Notes: generated from the sequence alone by a model not told the origin. 64,000 nt of DNA from Sphingobacterium sp. (GCA_031286695.1 JAITTY010000002.1:186001-250000), one strand, 5' to 3'; counted from the stretch's first letter, positions 36,926 through 46,657 are shown. Numbers and translations: made by a program.

Positions 36926-38626
36926 CTAATAACCTTTTGCCGTATCATCTCCACGTGGGTCGGCTCCTGTTTGTAATTTGCCATTTGGTAATACAAGTAT
37001 ATTTTCCACGCGGCCAATTGCCCCTCTCGGATTTATCGTATAGCCATCTTTTGTCAATTGGTCACGTAGATTGACATCGATTGCGTTATTTTCGACGTCA
37101 ATGCGATCAGGAAGCCATTGATGATGAAATCTTGGCAGGCTCACAGCCGATTGGGCATTTTGTCTGAAGTCAATAACGTTGAGGATGGTCTGAAAAACAG
37201 AGGTAATGATGGTTGATCCTCCCGGGGTTCCCACAACCATGAATAGTTTACCATCTTTTTCTACAATAGTGGGTGTCATTGAGCTAAGCATTCTTTTGCC
37301 GGGCTGTATCTCGTTCGCTTTTTCCCCTGTAAGCCCATACATGTTTGGGACACCTGTCTTGACGGAGAAATCGTCCATTTCATTGTTTAACAAGAAGCCT
37401 GCACCGGCTACAAATACTCCTGAGCCATAAGAATCATTGAGTGTTGTTGTAATGGATACTGCATTCCCTTGTTCGTCTACGATATTGAAATGTGTCGTTT
37501 GCTCACTTTCATAACCAGGAATGACATCTGCATTGACATCTTTGCTTAATGTCGCTTTATGGAAATTGAATGAATTGAGTTTATGTGCATTTGAGCTGGA
37601 GTCGATAAGCTGTTGGACCGGCACCTTAATAAAATCAGGATCTCCTAAATATTTAGCCCGATTGGCATATACATAGCGTTCAGCTTCAATCATGACACGA
37701 ACAGTTGAATCGGATTGAAAGCCCCAACGCTGTAGTGGAAATTGCTCTACAGATTTGAGCAGGGCTAAAAGAGATGTTCCTCCACTCGAAGGTGGTGGCA
37801 TGGAAATAACTTTGTGGCCCCTATAATTTGTGGAAATTGGAGTACGCCAAAGTGCTTGGTAATCCAAGAGATCTTGGTGTGTAATAATTCCTTTTCCCTG
37901 ATCCATTTCAGCGACAAGTAAGTCTGCTGTTTTACCTTTATAGAAACCGTCTCGACCATCATTCGCAATTCTTTCCAGTGTTTTTGCAAGTTCCTCTTGA
38001 ATAAATAGGTCGCCAGGTTTCCATAGGGCAGTTTTGATAATCGCGGCGCCAGCAGGGTTCAGCTTGACAAAACGATCTTTATGGCTTTCAAACTCATTGG
38101 CCTGTCTTTGACTGATTTTAAAACCTGTTCTGGCTAGCTGGATTGCGGGAAGTAGGAGATCTTTCCACTGTAATTTACCATACTTTTTGTGTGCTTCCCA
38201 CATGCCCGCAACAGAACCGGGAATACCTGATGCTAATTGACTATACAGACTCAGTTCAGGGATAACATTGCCTTGTGCATCAAGATACATATCTCGTGAT
38301 GCCTTTAAAGGAGCTTTCTCACGAAAGTCGAGTGCGTCCAATTGGCCGCTATGATCACGGTAGAGCATAAAGCCGCCGCCGCCAATATTTCCTGCATTGG
38401 GATAAACCACTGCAAGGGCAAATTGTACGGCAACTGCAGCGTCTATCGCATTTCCACCTTGTTTTAAAATCTTTACACCAACTTCTGAAGCCAAAGGATG
38501 CGCTGTGACTACGGCAGCCTTATTAAAAGTACTAGCCTGCTCGACCTTAGTATTTAGCTGTTGTTTTGTCGCACAAGAGGCAAAGCATATGCTCGCTATG
38601 AGCGAATAGGTTATGAATTTATACAT
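36926..38626 (-). CDS. ggt: gamma-glutamyltransferase
   Basis: 566 residues, lipoprotein-type signal (SICFASCATK, Cys about 18). Family landmarks: ASTFNKAAVVTAHPLASEVGVKIL, GNIGGGGFMLYR, PPPSSGGTSLLALL, the autoprocessing threonine in EQTTHFNIVDEQGNAVSITTTLN and GKRMLSSMTPTIV with VVGTPGGSTIITSV. The precursor cleaves itself before the Thr into two subunits and hydrolyses or transfers gamma-glutamyl groups from glutathione in the periplasm. 63 bases downstream of the mazG-like gene on the same strand. Confidence 0.95.
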   Translation of the reverse strand: MYKFITYSLIASICFASCATKQQLNTKVEQASTFNKAAVVTAHPLASEVGVKILKQGGNAIDAAVAVQFALAVVYPNAGNIGGGGFMLYRDHSGQLDALDFREKAPLKASRDMYLDAQGNVIPELSLYSQLASGIPGSVAGMWEAHKKYGKLQWKDLLLPAIQLARTGFKISQRQANEFESHKDRFVKLNPAGAAIIKTALWKPGDLFIQEELAKTLERIANDGRDGFYKGKTADLLVAEMDQGKGIITHQDLLDYQALWRTPISTNYRGHKVISMPPPSSGGTSLLALLKSVEQFPLQRWGFQSDSTVRVMIEAERYVYANRAKYLGDPDFIKVPVQQLIDSSSNAHKLNSFNFHKATLSKDVNADVIPGYESEQTTHFNIVDEQGNAVSITTTLNDSYGSGVFVAGAGFLLNNEMDDFSVKTGVPNMYGLTGEKANEIQPGKRMLSSMTPTIVEKDGKLFMVVGTPGGSTIITSVFQTILNVIDFRQNAQSAVSLPRFHHQWLPDRIDVENNAIDVNLRDQLTKDGYTINPRGAIGRVENILVLPNGKLQTGADPRGDDTAKGY

Positions 38627-38688
38627 CGTATTCGATTTAAAATTTTAGATATTATCTCAAAGAGTTGTATAAACAACACTATCCTTAA

Positions 38689-39015
38689 TTATTTAAGTTT
38701 TTCGTTGTTTTTATGGCGGTCGGCATCCCGAATTGATTTCTTTTGAAGATTTTGTTCCAGAGCCTCTGTTAGATCAATTCCCGTTTGATTGGCAAGACAC
38801 ATCAAAACGAATAATACATCGGCCATTTCATCTGCTAAATTGACTTCTTTGTCTGATTTTTTGAAAGATTGCTCCCCGTATTGTCGAGCCATTATTCGGG
38901 CAACTTCACCGACTTCTTCCATGAGTATGGCGGTGTTAGTCAATTCGTTGAAATAACGTACTCCGGTACTATTGATCCATTTGTCAATAACCTCTTGTGC
39001 TTCTTTAATAGTCAT
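38689..39015 (-). CDS. MazG-like nucleotide pyrophosphohydrolase
   Basis: 108 residues. EEVGEVARIMAR and LADEMADVLFVLMCLANQTG give the ExxE-12-28-ExxD metal-binding pattern of the all-alpha NTP pyrophosphatase superfamily. Short, single-domain type that cleans up non-standard NTPs. 18 bases after dtd on the same strand; the two are commonly neighbours in Bacteroidota. Confidence 0.88.
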   Translation of the reverse strand: MTIKEAQEVIDKWINSTGVRYFNELTNTAILMEEVGEVARIMARQYGEQSFKKSDKEVNLADEMADVLFVLMCLANQTGIDLTEALEQNLQKKSIRDADRHKNNEKLK

Positions 39016-39033
39016 CTTGTGTTCAATAAAAAA

Positions 39034-39492
39034 TTAAAAGTTGTCCTTATCTTTTGTGTCCATGACGATGGTAACTGGACCATCATTCAGTAGGTCAATT
39101 TTCATATCTGCTCCGAATATGCCAAGTTGAATCTCTTTTTGGAGTAATTGACTTAACAGTAAAGCCATCTCTTCATACATTGGTTTGGCTTTATCCGGTT
39201 TTGCTGCTCTGATAAAGGAAGGTCTGTTTCCTTTTTTTGTTTGAGCAAAGAGGGTGAATTGTGAGATGAGTAAGATATTTCCGTCTACATCCTGTATCGA
39301 TTTATTCATCAAACCCTGTTCATCCTCGAAGATGCGTAAGTTGATGAATTTTTGTCCTAACCATTTCAGATCTTCTGTTGTGTCTGCTTCTTCAACTCCT
39401 AATAAAATCATTAAACCCTTCTGGATCTGGCCTGTAATCTGATTGTCAACCGTGCAAGAGGCGTTTTTCACTCGTTGTATAACTGCGCGCAT
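39034..39492 (-). CDS. dtd: D-aminoacyl-tRNA deacylase
   Basis: 152 residues from the ATG at 39492 (MRAVIQRVKNASCTVDNQ), the usual Dtd start; the upstream in-frame ATG lies beyond the -7 box. Contains LLISQFTLFAQTKKGNRPSF and NDGPVTIVMD, the two active-site motifs (SQFTL and GPVT). Hydrolyses D-aminoacyl-tRNAs. Behind a perfect -7 box with 17-base leader. Confidence 0.95.
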   Translation of the reverse strand: MRAVIQRVKNASCTVDNQITGQIQKGLMILLGVEEADTTEDLKWLGQKFINLRIFEDEQGLMNKSIQDVDGNILLISQFTLFAQTKKGNRPSFIRAAKPDKAKPMYEEMALLLSQLLQKEIQLGIFGADMKIDLLNDGPVTIVMDTKDKDNF

Positions 39493-39509
39493 AATGAAAA
39501 GTATAAAAC

Positions 39510-39517
39510 CAAAGGTA
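39510..39517 (-). promoter_or_regulatory. -7 promoter box (TACCTTTG) of dtd
   Basis: Perfect TAnnTTTG on the minus strand, 17 bases upstream of the dtd ATG at 39492. Confidence 0.45.
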
Positions 39518-39575
39518 AAAATTCCGATTATCAAACACGATGTAATGTGCAAATTATCCGGTATATTAAATAAAA

Positions 39576-39617
39576 AACGTCTCTTGCTTCCTCAGGAAAA
39601 AAGAGACGTTTTTTTAT
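39576..39617 (-). terminator. terminator of the thiamine-regulated TonB receptor gene
   Basis: AACGTCTCTT (39576-39585) pairs with AAGAGACGTT (39601-39610), with TTCCT/AGGAA pairing inside the loop. T-runs occur on both sides, so it works for the minus-strand receptor gene that ends at 39633. Confidence 0.8.
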
Positions 39618-39632
39618 TTAAATAAATTGTTT

Positions 39633-42089
39633 CTAGAATTTGAAATTCAAGCCCAGTAGGAAATTCGTTGGTGCTTGAGGAAAATAAAAATTATAATATT
39701 TTCGGGTATCACCTTCCATCCAACCAAAGGTGTAGCCATTGGCTTCGTACTTTTCGTTGAAGATGTTGTTGACCTGTAATGCTGCACTGATGTTTTTGAT
39801 GCCTAATGCTGTAAAGCTATAGTTTGCTAACAGATTGTTGACAAAATAAGAGGAAATGCTTCTCTCCTTCGCAGATGAATTATCTAAATATTGTCTTCCT
39901 ACAAATTTGGATAGAAACGAGAATGTAAGTGATGTTATTGGACTATAAGAAAGGTTACTTGACAATATAGTTCCCGGCGATAAAGCAATGTTTGTTTTTG
40001 AATAGAAAATTTTGGTATCGGGATCGACGCCGTTAATATCTTTCACAATCTCTTCAAAATCTTTAATTTTATTTTGGCTGAAACTAGCTGTTGCTTTCCA
40101 ATTGAACTGCTTGCTGATGTTCCATGATCCATCGAATTCAAGACCCATTCTATAGCTATCTTTCACATTTTGTCGAATCGGAGAACCTGTATCGCTGATT
40201 TCACCTGTTGGGATCAACTGATCCTTGTAAAACATGCCATATCCATTCAACCCGATATTGAATTTTTCATTTGTAAAGCGATAGCCCAATTCAATGTCCT
40301 GCATTTTCTCCGGGGTAGGGTCAGGTAATGCGCTATTTTTCTCTATAAAATCCTTGCGAACAGGTTCTTTTTGTGCAAAGGCATAGGACGCGTATACATT
40401 TGAATGATCATTTAGCAAATAAGTTGCACCAGCTTTAGGATTCAAGAAATTGAACTTAGGATGATAATTATAATTTTTTACCTTATCATCGTCACCATAC
40501 ATGTGGTAATCTACATTCCGATATTGAATATCGGCCATTAATATCCATTTGTCTAGTTTGTAATCGACTTTTAAGAAATTGCTGAAATCATTTTTTTGTG
40601 ATTTCCCGAAATAATATTTGTCGTCAAGAAAGCCTGTTGATGCATATTGTGCCCAAATCACCTGGCCATAATGTTTTCCTTTGTATTGATTATAAGCTCC
40701 ACCCCAAGTAATTTCAAGCTGATCGTTCGGTCTGTAATTCAGGGCGTAAGTCATGCCGTAAAAATAATTATCCAACCATCTTCTGCGGACTAAGTCTGTT
40801 TTTTGTATGGTATCCTTACCAATGATGACGTTAGGTAAACCATATTTACTTAGTTTATCTCCCGGCCTCATTTCTTCATAGTAACCATAACCTCTTGTAT
40901 AGTGTAAGGCTGTATTGAGCGTCAATTTGTCGCTCAGAATATTGGTGTAATGAAGTTGATGATGTTTCTGCGTGTAATTATCTGTTTGATTTTTATACGT
41001 GTATAGGTTGTAATTCCTGCCAGCGTCCATGAAACGATCCTTCTCCGCACCGGAGATTTCGAGTGCATTATCTGCATAATCATCCATCCGTGATCGATCT
41101 CCGGTAATCAATGGTTCGGGAACGCCGTTCCAGGCTTGATAAGTCTTTTCTTTTCCCCAGAATACAATTCCTTTTAAAATATGTTTCTTGCCATAATAAC
41201 CTCCGTCCACATAGAAAGATTGTAAGTCTGAACTACCTCTCTCGATATAACCATCGCTACTGATTCGAGATAGTCTGGCATTGAAGGCAAATTTGTCATT
41301 AATTAGTCCGGTACCTACCTTGACTGTATTTTTCCAGGTATTATAGGAGCCAAATGAATTGTTGAGTTCTGCGTAAGGGGTTTCGACTAAAGTATTGGAC
41401 TGAATATTTAATGAGGCTCCAAATGATCCCGCACCATTCGTCGAAGTCCCAATACCACGTTGAACTTGGATGCTCTCGGTAGAAGAGGCAAAGTCGGGCA
41501 GGTTGACAAAAAAAGAACCCATGCTCTCTGCATCGTTTAGCGGAATCCCATTTAATGTCACATTGATTCGTTGATTGTCAGATCCCCTGATCGTCATTCC
41601 GGTATAACCTATGCCGGCACCGGCATCGGAATTTACCTGCACGGATGGAGTCTGGTTTAAAAGGAATGGGATATCTTGGCCGAGGTTATTACGAGAGATT
41701 TCCTCTTTGGAGATATTTTTAAAGGTTGTGGGTGCATTTCTTTTGGCACGGGTAGATTGAACAAGCACCTCTTCCATTTGAATTGTAGCGGGTTCTAATT
41801 CGACCGTAAGTTCCAAGTTGTCTTTAACATCTACATTTCGGCTCCATGTTTTATAACCTACAGAAGATATTTGGAGATGGTGTTTACCGGTATTGATGCG
41901 ATAGAGTTTAATCAGCCCATTTTTATCCGATTGACCGGCAAAGGAAGCTTGACCATCTATGGATACGGAAACATGCTGTAAGGGATTCTGATTGATCTTG
42001 TCTACAGTTTTAATTGTCAGATTGTATTGCGCAATAGCAATTTGGCTTGAAATAGTAGCTAAGGAGCTACAAATCAAAAATTTGATCAT
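39633..42089 (-). CDS. TonB-dependent outer-membrane receptor, thiamine-regulated (Omr1 type)
   Basis: 818 residues from the ATG at 42089 (MIKFLICSSLATISSQIAIAQ, signal peptide). An N-terminal carboxypeptidase-like domain (about 22-105) is followed by the plug domain (IPFLLNQTPSVQVNSDAGAGIGYTGMTIRGSDNQRINVTLNGIP) and a 22-strand barrel ending in FLLGLNFKF. Its leader carries a TPP riboswitch, so expression falls when thiamine pyrophosphate is plentiful. This matches the predicted thiamine/precursor outer-membrane receptors (Omr1) of Bacteroidota. Substrate is inferred from regulation. No inner-membrane thiamine transporter gene is adjacent. Confidence 0.9.
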   Translation of the reverse strand: MIKFLICSSLATISSQIAIAQYNLTIKTVDKINQNPLQHVSVSIDGQASFAGQSDKNGLIKLYRINTGKHHLQISSVGYKTWSRNVDVKDNLELTVELEPATIQMEEVLVQSTRAKRNAPTTFKNISKEEISRNNLGQDIPFLLNQTPSVQVNSDAGAGIGYTGMTIRGSDNQRINVTLNGIPLNDAESMGSFFVNLPDFASSTESIQVQRGIGTSTNGAGSFGASLNIQSNTLVETPYAELNNSFGSYNTWKNTVKVGTGLINDKFAFNARLSRISSDGYIERGSSDLQSFYVDGGYYGKKHILKGIVFWGKEKTYQAWNGVPEPLITGDRSRMDDYADNALEISGAEKDRFMDAGRNYNLYTYKNQTDNYTQKHHQLHYTNILSDKLTLNTALHYTRGYGYYEEMRPGDKLSKYGLPNVIIGKDTIQKTDLVRRRWLDNYFYGMTYALNYRPNDQLEITWGGAYNQYKGKHYGQVIWAQYASTGFLDDKYYFGKSQKNDFSNFLKVDYKLDKWILMADIQYRNVDYHMYGDDDKVKNYNYHPKFNFLNPKAGATYLLNDHSNVYASYAFAQKEPVRKDFIEKNSALPDPTPEKMQDIELGYRFTNEKFNIGLNGYGMFYKDQLIPTGEISDTGSPIRQNVKDSYRMGLEFDGSWNISKQFNWKATASFSQNKIKDFEEIVKDINGVDPDTKIFYSKTNIALSPGTILSSNLSYSPITSLTFSFLSKFVGRQYLDNSSAKERSISSYFVNNLLANYSFTALGIKNISAALQVNNIFNEKYEANGYTFGWMEGDTRKYYNFYFPQAPTNFLLGLNFKF

Positions 42090-42154
42090 GGTAATGTATT
42101 TTGTTTGAGTTAAACAAATCATAGCAAGGGGTTACTATGACCGCACTATTTAAC

Positions 42155-42265
42155 TAACCTCTCCCTACGCCAGCATTATCTGGATCAGGTGTACAGAATT
42201 TAATCTGTTGGGTATAATCTCAGCCTTTATTTGTGTTCCTGACAAAACAAGGCACCCCTATTCGA
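42155..42265 (-). ncRNA. TPP riboswitch (THI element)
   Basis: Read on the minus strand: GGGGTGCC (complement of 42251-42258), GGCTGAGAT with the CTGAGA thi-box core (42218-42223), and ACCTGATCCAGATAATGC followed by TGGCGTAGGGA (42162-42190). These are the invariant pyrimidine- and pyrophosphate-sensor parts. Downstream, TCATAG/CTATGA can form a small hairpin before TTTGTTT, and GGTTA at the 3' edge can instead pair with TAACC in that hairpin. This suggests a transcription-termination switch, though translational control is not excluded. Confidence 0.95.
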
Positions 42266-42498
42266 TGCTGCGAATATATAAATTTAAAATTGAAATGCTG
42301 TATAAAGAAGTAATTTATGACAAATGAAAAAGGAGGTATTTAGCGAGTTATTTCGTTTTGGTTTAAATTTTTATTCAAATTGTTGTTTTTGGTATTTATT
42401 GTTCTTTTTAGGTACCTTGGCATGAATTTTTCTACTAGAGGTATGTATTCATACAGGTCAAAATTTTTTAGTTACTAAATTGATAGTGAGGAGATAAA

Positions 42499-43674
42499 AT
42501 GTTAAAATATTTAAGCGCTAATTATATTCTACCGATTACTTCAATGCCGATAAAAGACGGTATTGTTTCGGTAGATGAGGAGGGGGTAATTCAAGGTATC
42601 TATGACCCGACTTCATTTACATCTACAGATAAAGCTAAGGTTGAGAAATACGATGGAGTGATAATTCCAGGATTTATCAATGCACATTGTCACATTGAAT
42701 TGTCACATATGAAAGGGATCGTTCCTAAAGGTACGGGACTTCCGAGCTTTTTGAGTAAGGTAATGACAACGCGGTCCGCATCGATGAAGAAAATAGACGA
42801 TGCTATGGCAAAAGCCGATCGGGAAATGTACGAAAATGGTATTGTCGCTGTTGGGGATCATGCTAATACTGATAATTCATCAAAATTGAAGGAAGATTCA
42901 CAGATTCTATATCACACATTTGTGGAAGTGCTGGGAATTGAACCTGAGGAAGCTGATTTTAAATTAAAAGAGGCCAAATCATTAACCCAAGAGTTTAGGA
43001 ATGGTCATGTATCCATTACACCCCACGCTCCCTATTCTTGTTCGAAGGTACTTTTCAAAAAATTCAAGAAAATGGTTCCGGAAACAAATATTATCAGTAT
43101 TCACAATCAAGAAAGTGAAGAAGAGAATAAGCTGTTCCGTTATAAAATGGGTGAATTCTTAGACTTTTATAAGAATATAGGAAAAAATGCTGATGCCATC
43201 AAGGCGCAGGCGAGAAACTCCATTCAGTCTTATCTTCCTTATTTACCTTATCCGAATAGATTACTGTTGGTTCATAATACCTATACTTCGTTAAAAGATT
43301 TAGATTTTGTAGAACGTATGGACCGCGATGTGGTGTGGTGTTTATGTCCAAAAGCAAATCTTTATATTGAAGGAACATTGCCGAAGGTTCATAATTTTAT
43401 GAATGCTGGACAGCGTCTGGTGATCGGAACGGACAGTTTAGCTTCAAACGATACTTTATCTATCCTTGAGGAGCTTAAGGTATTGCATACGCATTTTGAG
43501 GAACTTGATTTCTTACAGACTATCCAATGGGCTACCATTAATGGCGCTATTGCATTAAATATTCAAGATGAGTTTGGATCGTTGGAGGTCGGTAAAAAAC
43601 CGGGTATCGTGTTGTTGCAAGGGATGGAACATATGCGTCTGAATGATGATGTTAAAGTTAAACGTCTAGCTTAG
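42499..43674 (+). CDS. metal-dependent amidohydrolase
   Basis: 391 residues. The TIM-barrel amidohydrolase pattern is complete: PGFINAHCHIELSH (HxH metal site), VGDHAN, ITPHAPYS, ISIHNQES, LLVHNTYT and the metal-binding aspartate in IGTDSLASNDTLS. Ends with the usual GSLEVGKKPGIVLL beta-sandwich segment. Relatives include aminodeoxyfutalosine, guanine and cytosine deaminases; substrate not determinable. A good Shine-Dalgarno (GAGGAG, 42488-42493) precedes the ATG, uncommon here. The gap 42266-42498 shows no other feature. Confidence 0.85.
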   Translation: MLKYLSANYILPITSMPIKDGIVSVDEEGVIQGIYDPTSFTSTDKAKVEKYDGVIIPGFINAHCHIELSHMKGIVPKGTGLPSFLSKVMTTRSASMKKIDDAMAKADREMYENGIVAVGDHANTDNSSKLKEDSQILYHTFVEVLGIEPEEADFKLKEAKSLTQEFRNGHVSITPHAPYSCSKVLFKKFKKMVPETNIISIHNQESEEENKLFRYKMGEFLDFYKNIGKNADAIKAQARNSIQSYLPYLPYPNRLLLVHNTYTSLKDLDFVERMDRDVVWCLCPKANLYIEGTLPKVHNFMNAGQRLVIGTDSLASNDTLSILEELKVLHTHFEELDFLQTIQWATINGAIALNIQDEFGSLEVGKKPGIVLLQGMEHMRLNDDVKVKRLA

Positions 43675-43698
43675 TATTTAATTCTACAAAAACTTCTG

Positions 43699-43706
43699 TA
43701 CTTTTG
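43699..43706 (+). promoter_or_regulatory. -7 promoter box (TACTTTTG) upstream of acylphosphatase
   Basis: Perfect TAnnTTTG about 85 bases before the acylphosphatase ATG. The leader contains a small hairpin (TCCATC/GATGGA, near 43757-43773). Confidence 0.4.
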
Positions 43707-43791
43707 CCCTTATGAAACGTCCATAATTATAATCGTAAAATTATAGTTATGGTACGCTCCATCTGATCGATGGAATAAAAATAAGTTACAG

Positions 43792-44073
43792 ATGAAACAT
43801 TTGAATATTTCAATAAGGGGTAAAGTTCAGGGAGTCTTTTTTAGATTGACAGCCAAAGCAGTAGCAGATCAGGTTGGTGTGAGAGGCTTTGTTGTCAATT
43901 TAAAAGATGGTTCCGTTTATATTGAAGCCGAGGGCGATGATTTTGCACTGGATTCACTGTTGGAGTTCTGCCAAGAAGGCCCCGAAGGTGCAATTGTTGA
44001 AAGTGTAGAAGTCAAGGAAGGCGAACTTAAAAGCTTTTCTAATTTTGAAGTAGTTAAAAGAGTTCAATCCTAA
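43792..44073 (+). CDS. acyP: acylphosphatase
   Basis: 93 residues. KVQGVFFRLTAKAVADQVGVRGFVVNLKDGSVYIEAEG carries the phosphate-binding loop with the catalytic arginine (GVFFR) and the asparagine (VVNLKDG). Hydrolyses acyl phosphates. Followed 5 bases later by the flippase gene and likely co-transcribed. Confidence 0.94.
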   Translation: MKHLNISIRGKVQGVFFRLTAKAVADQVGVRGFVVNLKDGSVYIEAEGDDFALDSLLEFCQEGPEGAIVESVEVKEGELKSFSNFEVVKRVQS

Positions 44074-44078
44074 GCCTA

Positions 44079-45581
44079 GTGTCTACAATCAAAAAATTTC
44101 TCAGCGATACCTTTATCTACGGTATAACTACTATCGTTTCTAGAATGATAGGGTTTTTGATGACTCCACTTTATCTCCGTAAGTTTAAAGATGCAGCAGT
44201 CTATGGTATCTACTCTAATTTTTATGCGTGGATGTCTATGTTGAATGCTGTATTAGCATTTGGTATGGAAACGACTTATTTCCGTTATTTACAGAAGGTC
44301 GAACCGCAAGATAAAAATAAAGTCTACAATAATAGTTTCTTCGTTACCTTAGCTACTTCGGGCATTCTCCTGCTGTCAGTTTTTGTATTCACGCGACCAA
44401 TTGCCGCTTGGTTTGCTGATGGTGGCGATGTAAGCCTCTATGAGCAATATATTAAATACTTTGCATTCATTCTTGTTGCCGACGCACTTGCTGTTGTTCC
44501 ATTTACAAAATTGCGTGCTGAAGGTCGGCCGTATAAATATAGTGCCTTGAAGTTCGTTAATATTGGCATTACTGTTCTTTCAAATTTGTTCTTTATCATT
44601 TTCTTACCTGACTGGGTACATAAATATACATTTTGGGCTGAATTTGCCGGAACGTGGTTTAAGGAGGGCTGGATTGGCTATGTGTTTATATCAAACCTTT
44701 TTGCTAGTGTCGTTACGTTGATTTTGCTTTTGCCAGAGTTGCTTACATTCCGACTTACCTTGGATAAAAAGTTAATGGATCAAATGCTGAAATATAGCTT
44801 TCCAATATTGATCGCAAATATTTCATTTATTATAAATGAAAATCTGGATAAAATGTTTTTCCCAAAACTACTGCCTGGTGAAGTAGGAATTAGGGACCTT
44901 GGTATATATGGAGCAGTGGCTAAATTAGCTGTATTTTTAAGTTTATTTGTAACTGCCTTTAGGTTAGGTGCTGAACCGTTCTTTTTTTCCTATTCTAAAA
45001 ATCAAAATGCCTCCAAAACCTATGCTTTAATTATGGAGTATTTTGTCATATTGATGGTTGTCGCTATGGTTGGATTGACAGTCAATCTGGATTGGCTGAA
45101 ATACTTTATCAAAGGGAACGAATCAGAAGTCGCTATTTATTGGACTGGGCTCAAAATTGTTCCAATCTTACTGTTTAATTATGTCCTTCTGGGGATATAT
45201 ATGAACCTGTCAATTTGGTACAAGTTGACGGACCAGACACGATATGCACTCTATATATCTGGTATCGGAGCCTTAATGACGATTGTGCTTAATGTTTGGC
45301 TTATCCCAACTTATTCCTATGTTGGAGCTGTTTTGTCTACGACAGTGGTCTATTTGGTCATGATCGGTTTTTCGCTTTATTGGGGACAGAAATATTATCC
45401 TATACCCTACAAGATGATCAAGATTACTGTTTACCTTGGCTTGGGACTTGTAATTTCCTGGTTGAGTTTTCAGGTTTTCCATAGCAATATCTGGATCGGT
45501 AATGCCATGCTTTTGATACTACTTGTGGTTACCTTTTTTCTGGAAAAAAATGGGTTAATGAAATTATTGCGACGAAATTAA
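44079..45581 (+). CDS. polysaccharide flippase / lipid-linked oligosaccharide transporter (MOP superfamily)
   Basis: 500 residues starting with GTG. About 14 membrane spans; the N-terminal FLSDTFIYGITTIVSRMIGFLMTPLYLRKF is typical of Wzx-like polysaccharide biosynthesis proteins. Moves lipid-linked sugars, or possibly peptidoglycan precursors, across the inner membrane. No glycosyltransferases are adjacent, so the substrate is unknown. Convergent with dusB over a shared terminator. Confidence 0.88.
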   Translation: MSTIKKFLSDTFIYGITTIVSRMIGFLMTPLYLRKFKDAAVYGIYSNFYAWMSMLNAVLAFGMETTYFRYLQKVEPQDKNKVYNNSFFVTLATSGILLLSVFVFTRPIAAWFADGGDVSLYEQYIKYFAFILVADALAVVPFTKLRAEGRPYKYSALKFVNIGITVLSNLFFIIFLPDWVHKYTFWAEFAGTWFKEGWIGYVFISNLFASVVTLILLLPELLTFRLTLDKKLMDQMLKYSFPILIANISFIINENLDKMFFPKLLPGEVGIRDLGIYGAVAKLAVFLSLFVTAFRLGAEPFFFSYSKNQNASKTYALIMEYFVILMVVAMVGLTVNLDWLKYFIKGNESEVAIYWTGLKIVPILLFNYVLLGIYMNLSIWYKLTDQTRYALYISGIGALMTIVLNVWLIPTYSYVGAVLSTTVVYLVMIGFSLYWGQKYYPIPYKMIKITVYLGLGLVISWLSFQVFHSNIWIGNAMLLILLVVTFFLEKNGLMKLLRRN

Positions 45582-45598
45582 TTTATTCGATATAGGCT

Positions 45599-45635
45599 AA
45601 AATGGCGACACCTGTTTAGGTGTCGCCATTTTTAT
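45599..45635. terminator. bidirectional terminator between flippase gene and dusB
   Basis: AATGGCGACACCT (45601-45613) pairs perfectly with AGGTGTCGCCATT (45618-45630) around GTTT, with a T-run after it on the plus strand and T-rich sequence on the minus strand. Confidence 0.9.
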
Positions 45636-45637
45636 TT

Positions 45638-46633
45638 TTAGATAAGTTCTGCTATGAACGAGTGTTCAATCTCATGCAGTACCTCAAGGATCTCCGCCTG
45701 GCTTTGTAAGCTGACTAATTTCATTCGGTACTCTTTAAAATTAGGAATTCCTTTGAAGTAATTCGCATAATGCCTACGCATTTCAAAAATACCTAATTTG
45801 TCACCTTTCCATTCAATGGATTTGTTCAGATGTGTCCGGCAAACCTCGACACGTTCGGCAATGGTAGGTCCTTCTAGACGCTCACCAGTATTGAAAAAAT
45901 GTTTGATTTCTCTAAAGATCCAAGGATATCCAATAGCGGCACGGCCAATCATAATGCCGTCAACTTCAAATTCTTGTCGCCAAGCCGCAGCTTTTTCGAC
46001 AGAGTCTACGTCACCGTTTCCAAAAATTGGAATCTTGATACGCGGATTACGTTTGATATCCCGAATCATGGACCAGTCCGCCTGACCCTTGTACAATTGT
46101 GCGCGCGTACGTCCATGAATTGCCAGTGCTTTGATGCCTACGTCTTGTAATCTTTCGGCAACCTCATACACATTTTTTGTATTGTCATCCCAGCCAAGGC
46201 GTGTTTTCACTGTCACAGGCAGATCTGTCGCTTCAACGACAGCTTTGGTCATGGCAACCATTTTATCAATATCCTGTAGCAGGGATGAACCAGCCCCTTT
46301 GCAGACTACTTTTTTAACGGGACATCCGTAATTGATATCGATTAAATTTGGGCCCGCTTTTGTACAGATTTCAGCCGATTGACGCATACTTTCAATGTCT
46401 CCACCAAAGATCTGGATACCAATAGGTCGTTCATATTCAAAAATATCTAGCTTTTGAACAGATTTGGCAGCATCACGGATTAGTCCTTCTGAAGAAATAA
46501 ATTCAGTATACATTAAATCAACACCATTCTGTTTGCACACATAGCGAAACGGAGGATCACTTACATCCTCCATCGGAGCTAATAACAAAGGGAATTTACC
46601 CAAATCAATATTTTCACCAATCTTGACCGACAT
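45638..46633 (-). CDS. dusB: tRNA-dihydrouridine synthase B
   Basis: 331 residues from the ATG at 46633 (MSVKIGENIDLGKFPLLLAPMEDVSDPPFR). The flavin-binding barrel shows MYTEFISSEGL, IDINYGCPVKKVVCKGAGSSLL with the catalytic cysteine, TVKTRLGWDD, IHGRTRAQLYKG and PIFGNGDV plus IGRAAIGYPWIF. Reduces uridine to dihydrouridine in tRNA with NADPH and FMN. A -7 box TACCTTTG lies at 46650-46657. Confidence 0.95.
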   Translation of the reverse strand: MSVKIGENIDLGKFPLLLAPMEDVSDPPFRYVCKQNGVDLMYTEFISSEGLIRDAAKSVQKLDIFEYERPIGIQIFGGDIESMRQSAEICTKAGPNLIDINYGCPVKKVVCKGAGSSLLQDIDKMVAMTKAVVEATDLPVTVKTRLGWDDNTKNVYEVAERLQDVGIKALAIHGRTRAQLYKGQADWSMIRDIKRNPRIKIPIFGNGDVDSVEKAAAWRQEFEVDGIMIGRAAIGYPWIFREIKHFFNTGERLEGPTIAERVEVCRTHLNKSIEWKGDKLGIFEMRRHYANYFKGIPNFKEYRMKLVSLQSQAEILEVLHEIEHSFIAELI

Positions 46634-46649
46634 CTTCGATAATTTTTTA

Positions 46650-46657
46650 CAAAGGTA
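46650..46657 (-). promoter_or_regulatory. -7 promoter box (TACCTTTG) of dusB
   Basis: Perfect TAnnTTTG on the minus strand, 16 bases before the dusB ATG; supports that start over the in-frame start 27 bases upstream. Confidence 0.45.
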
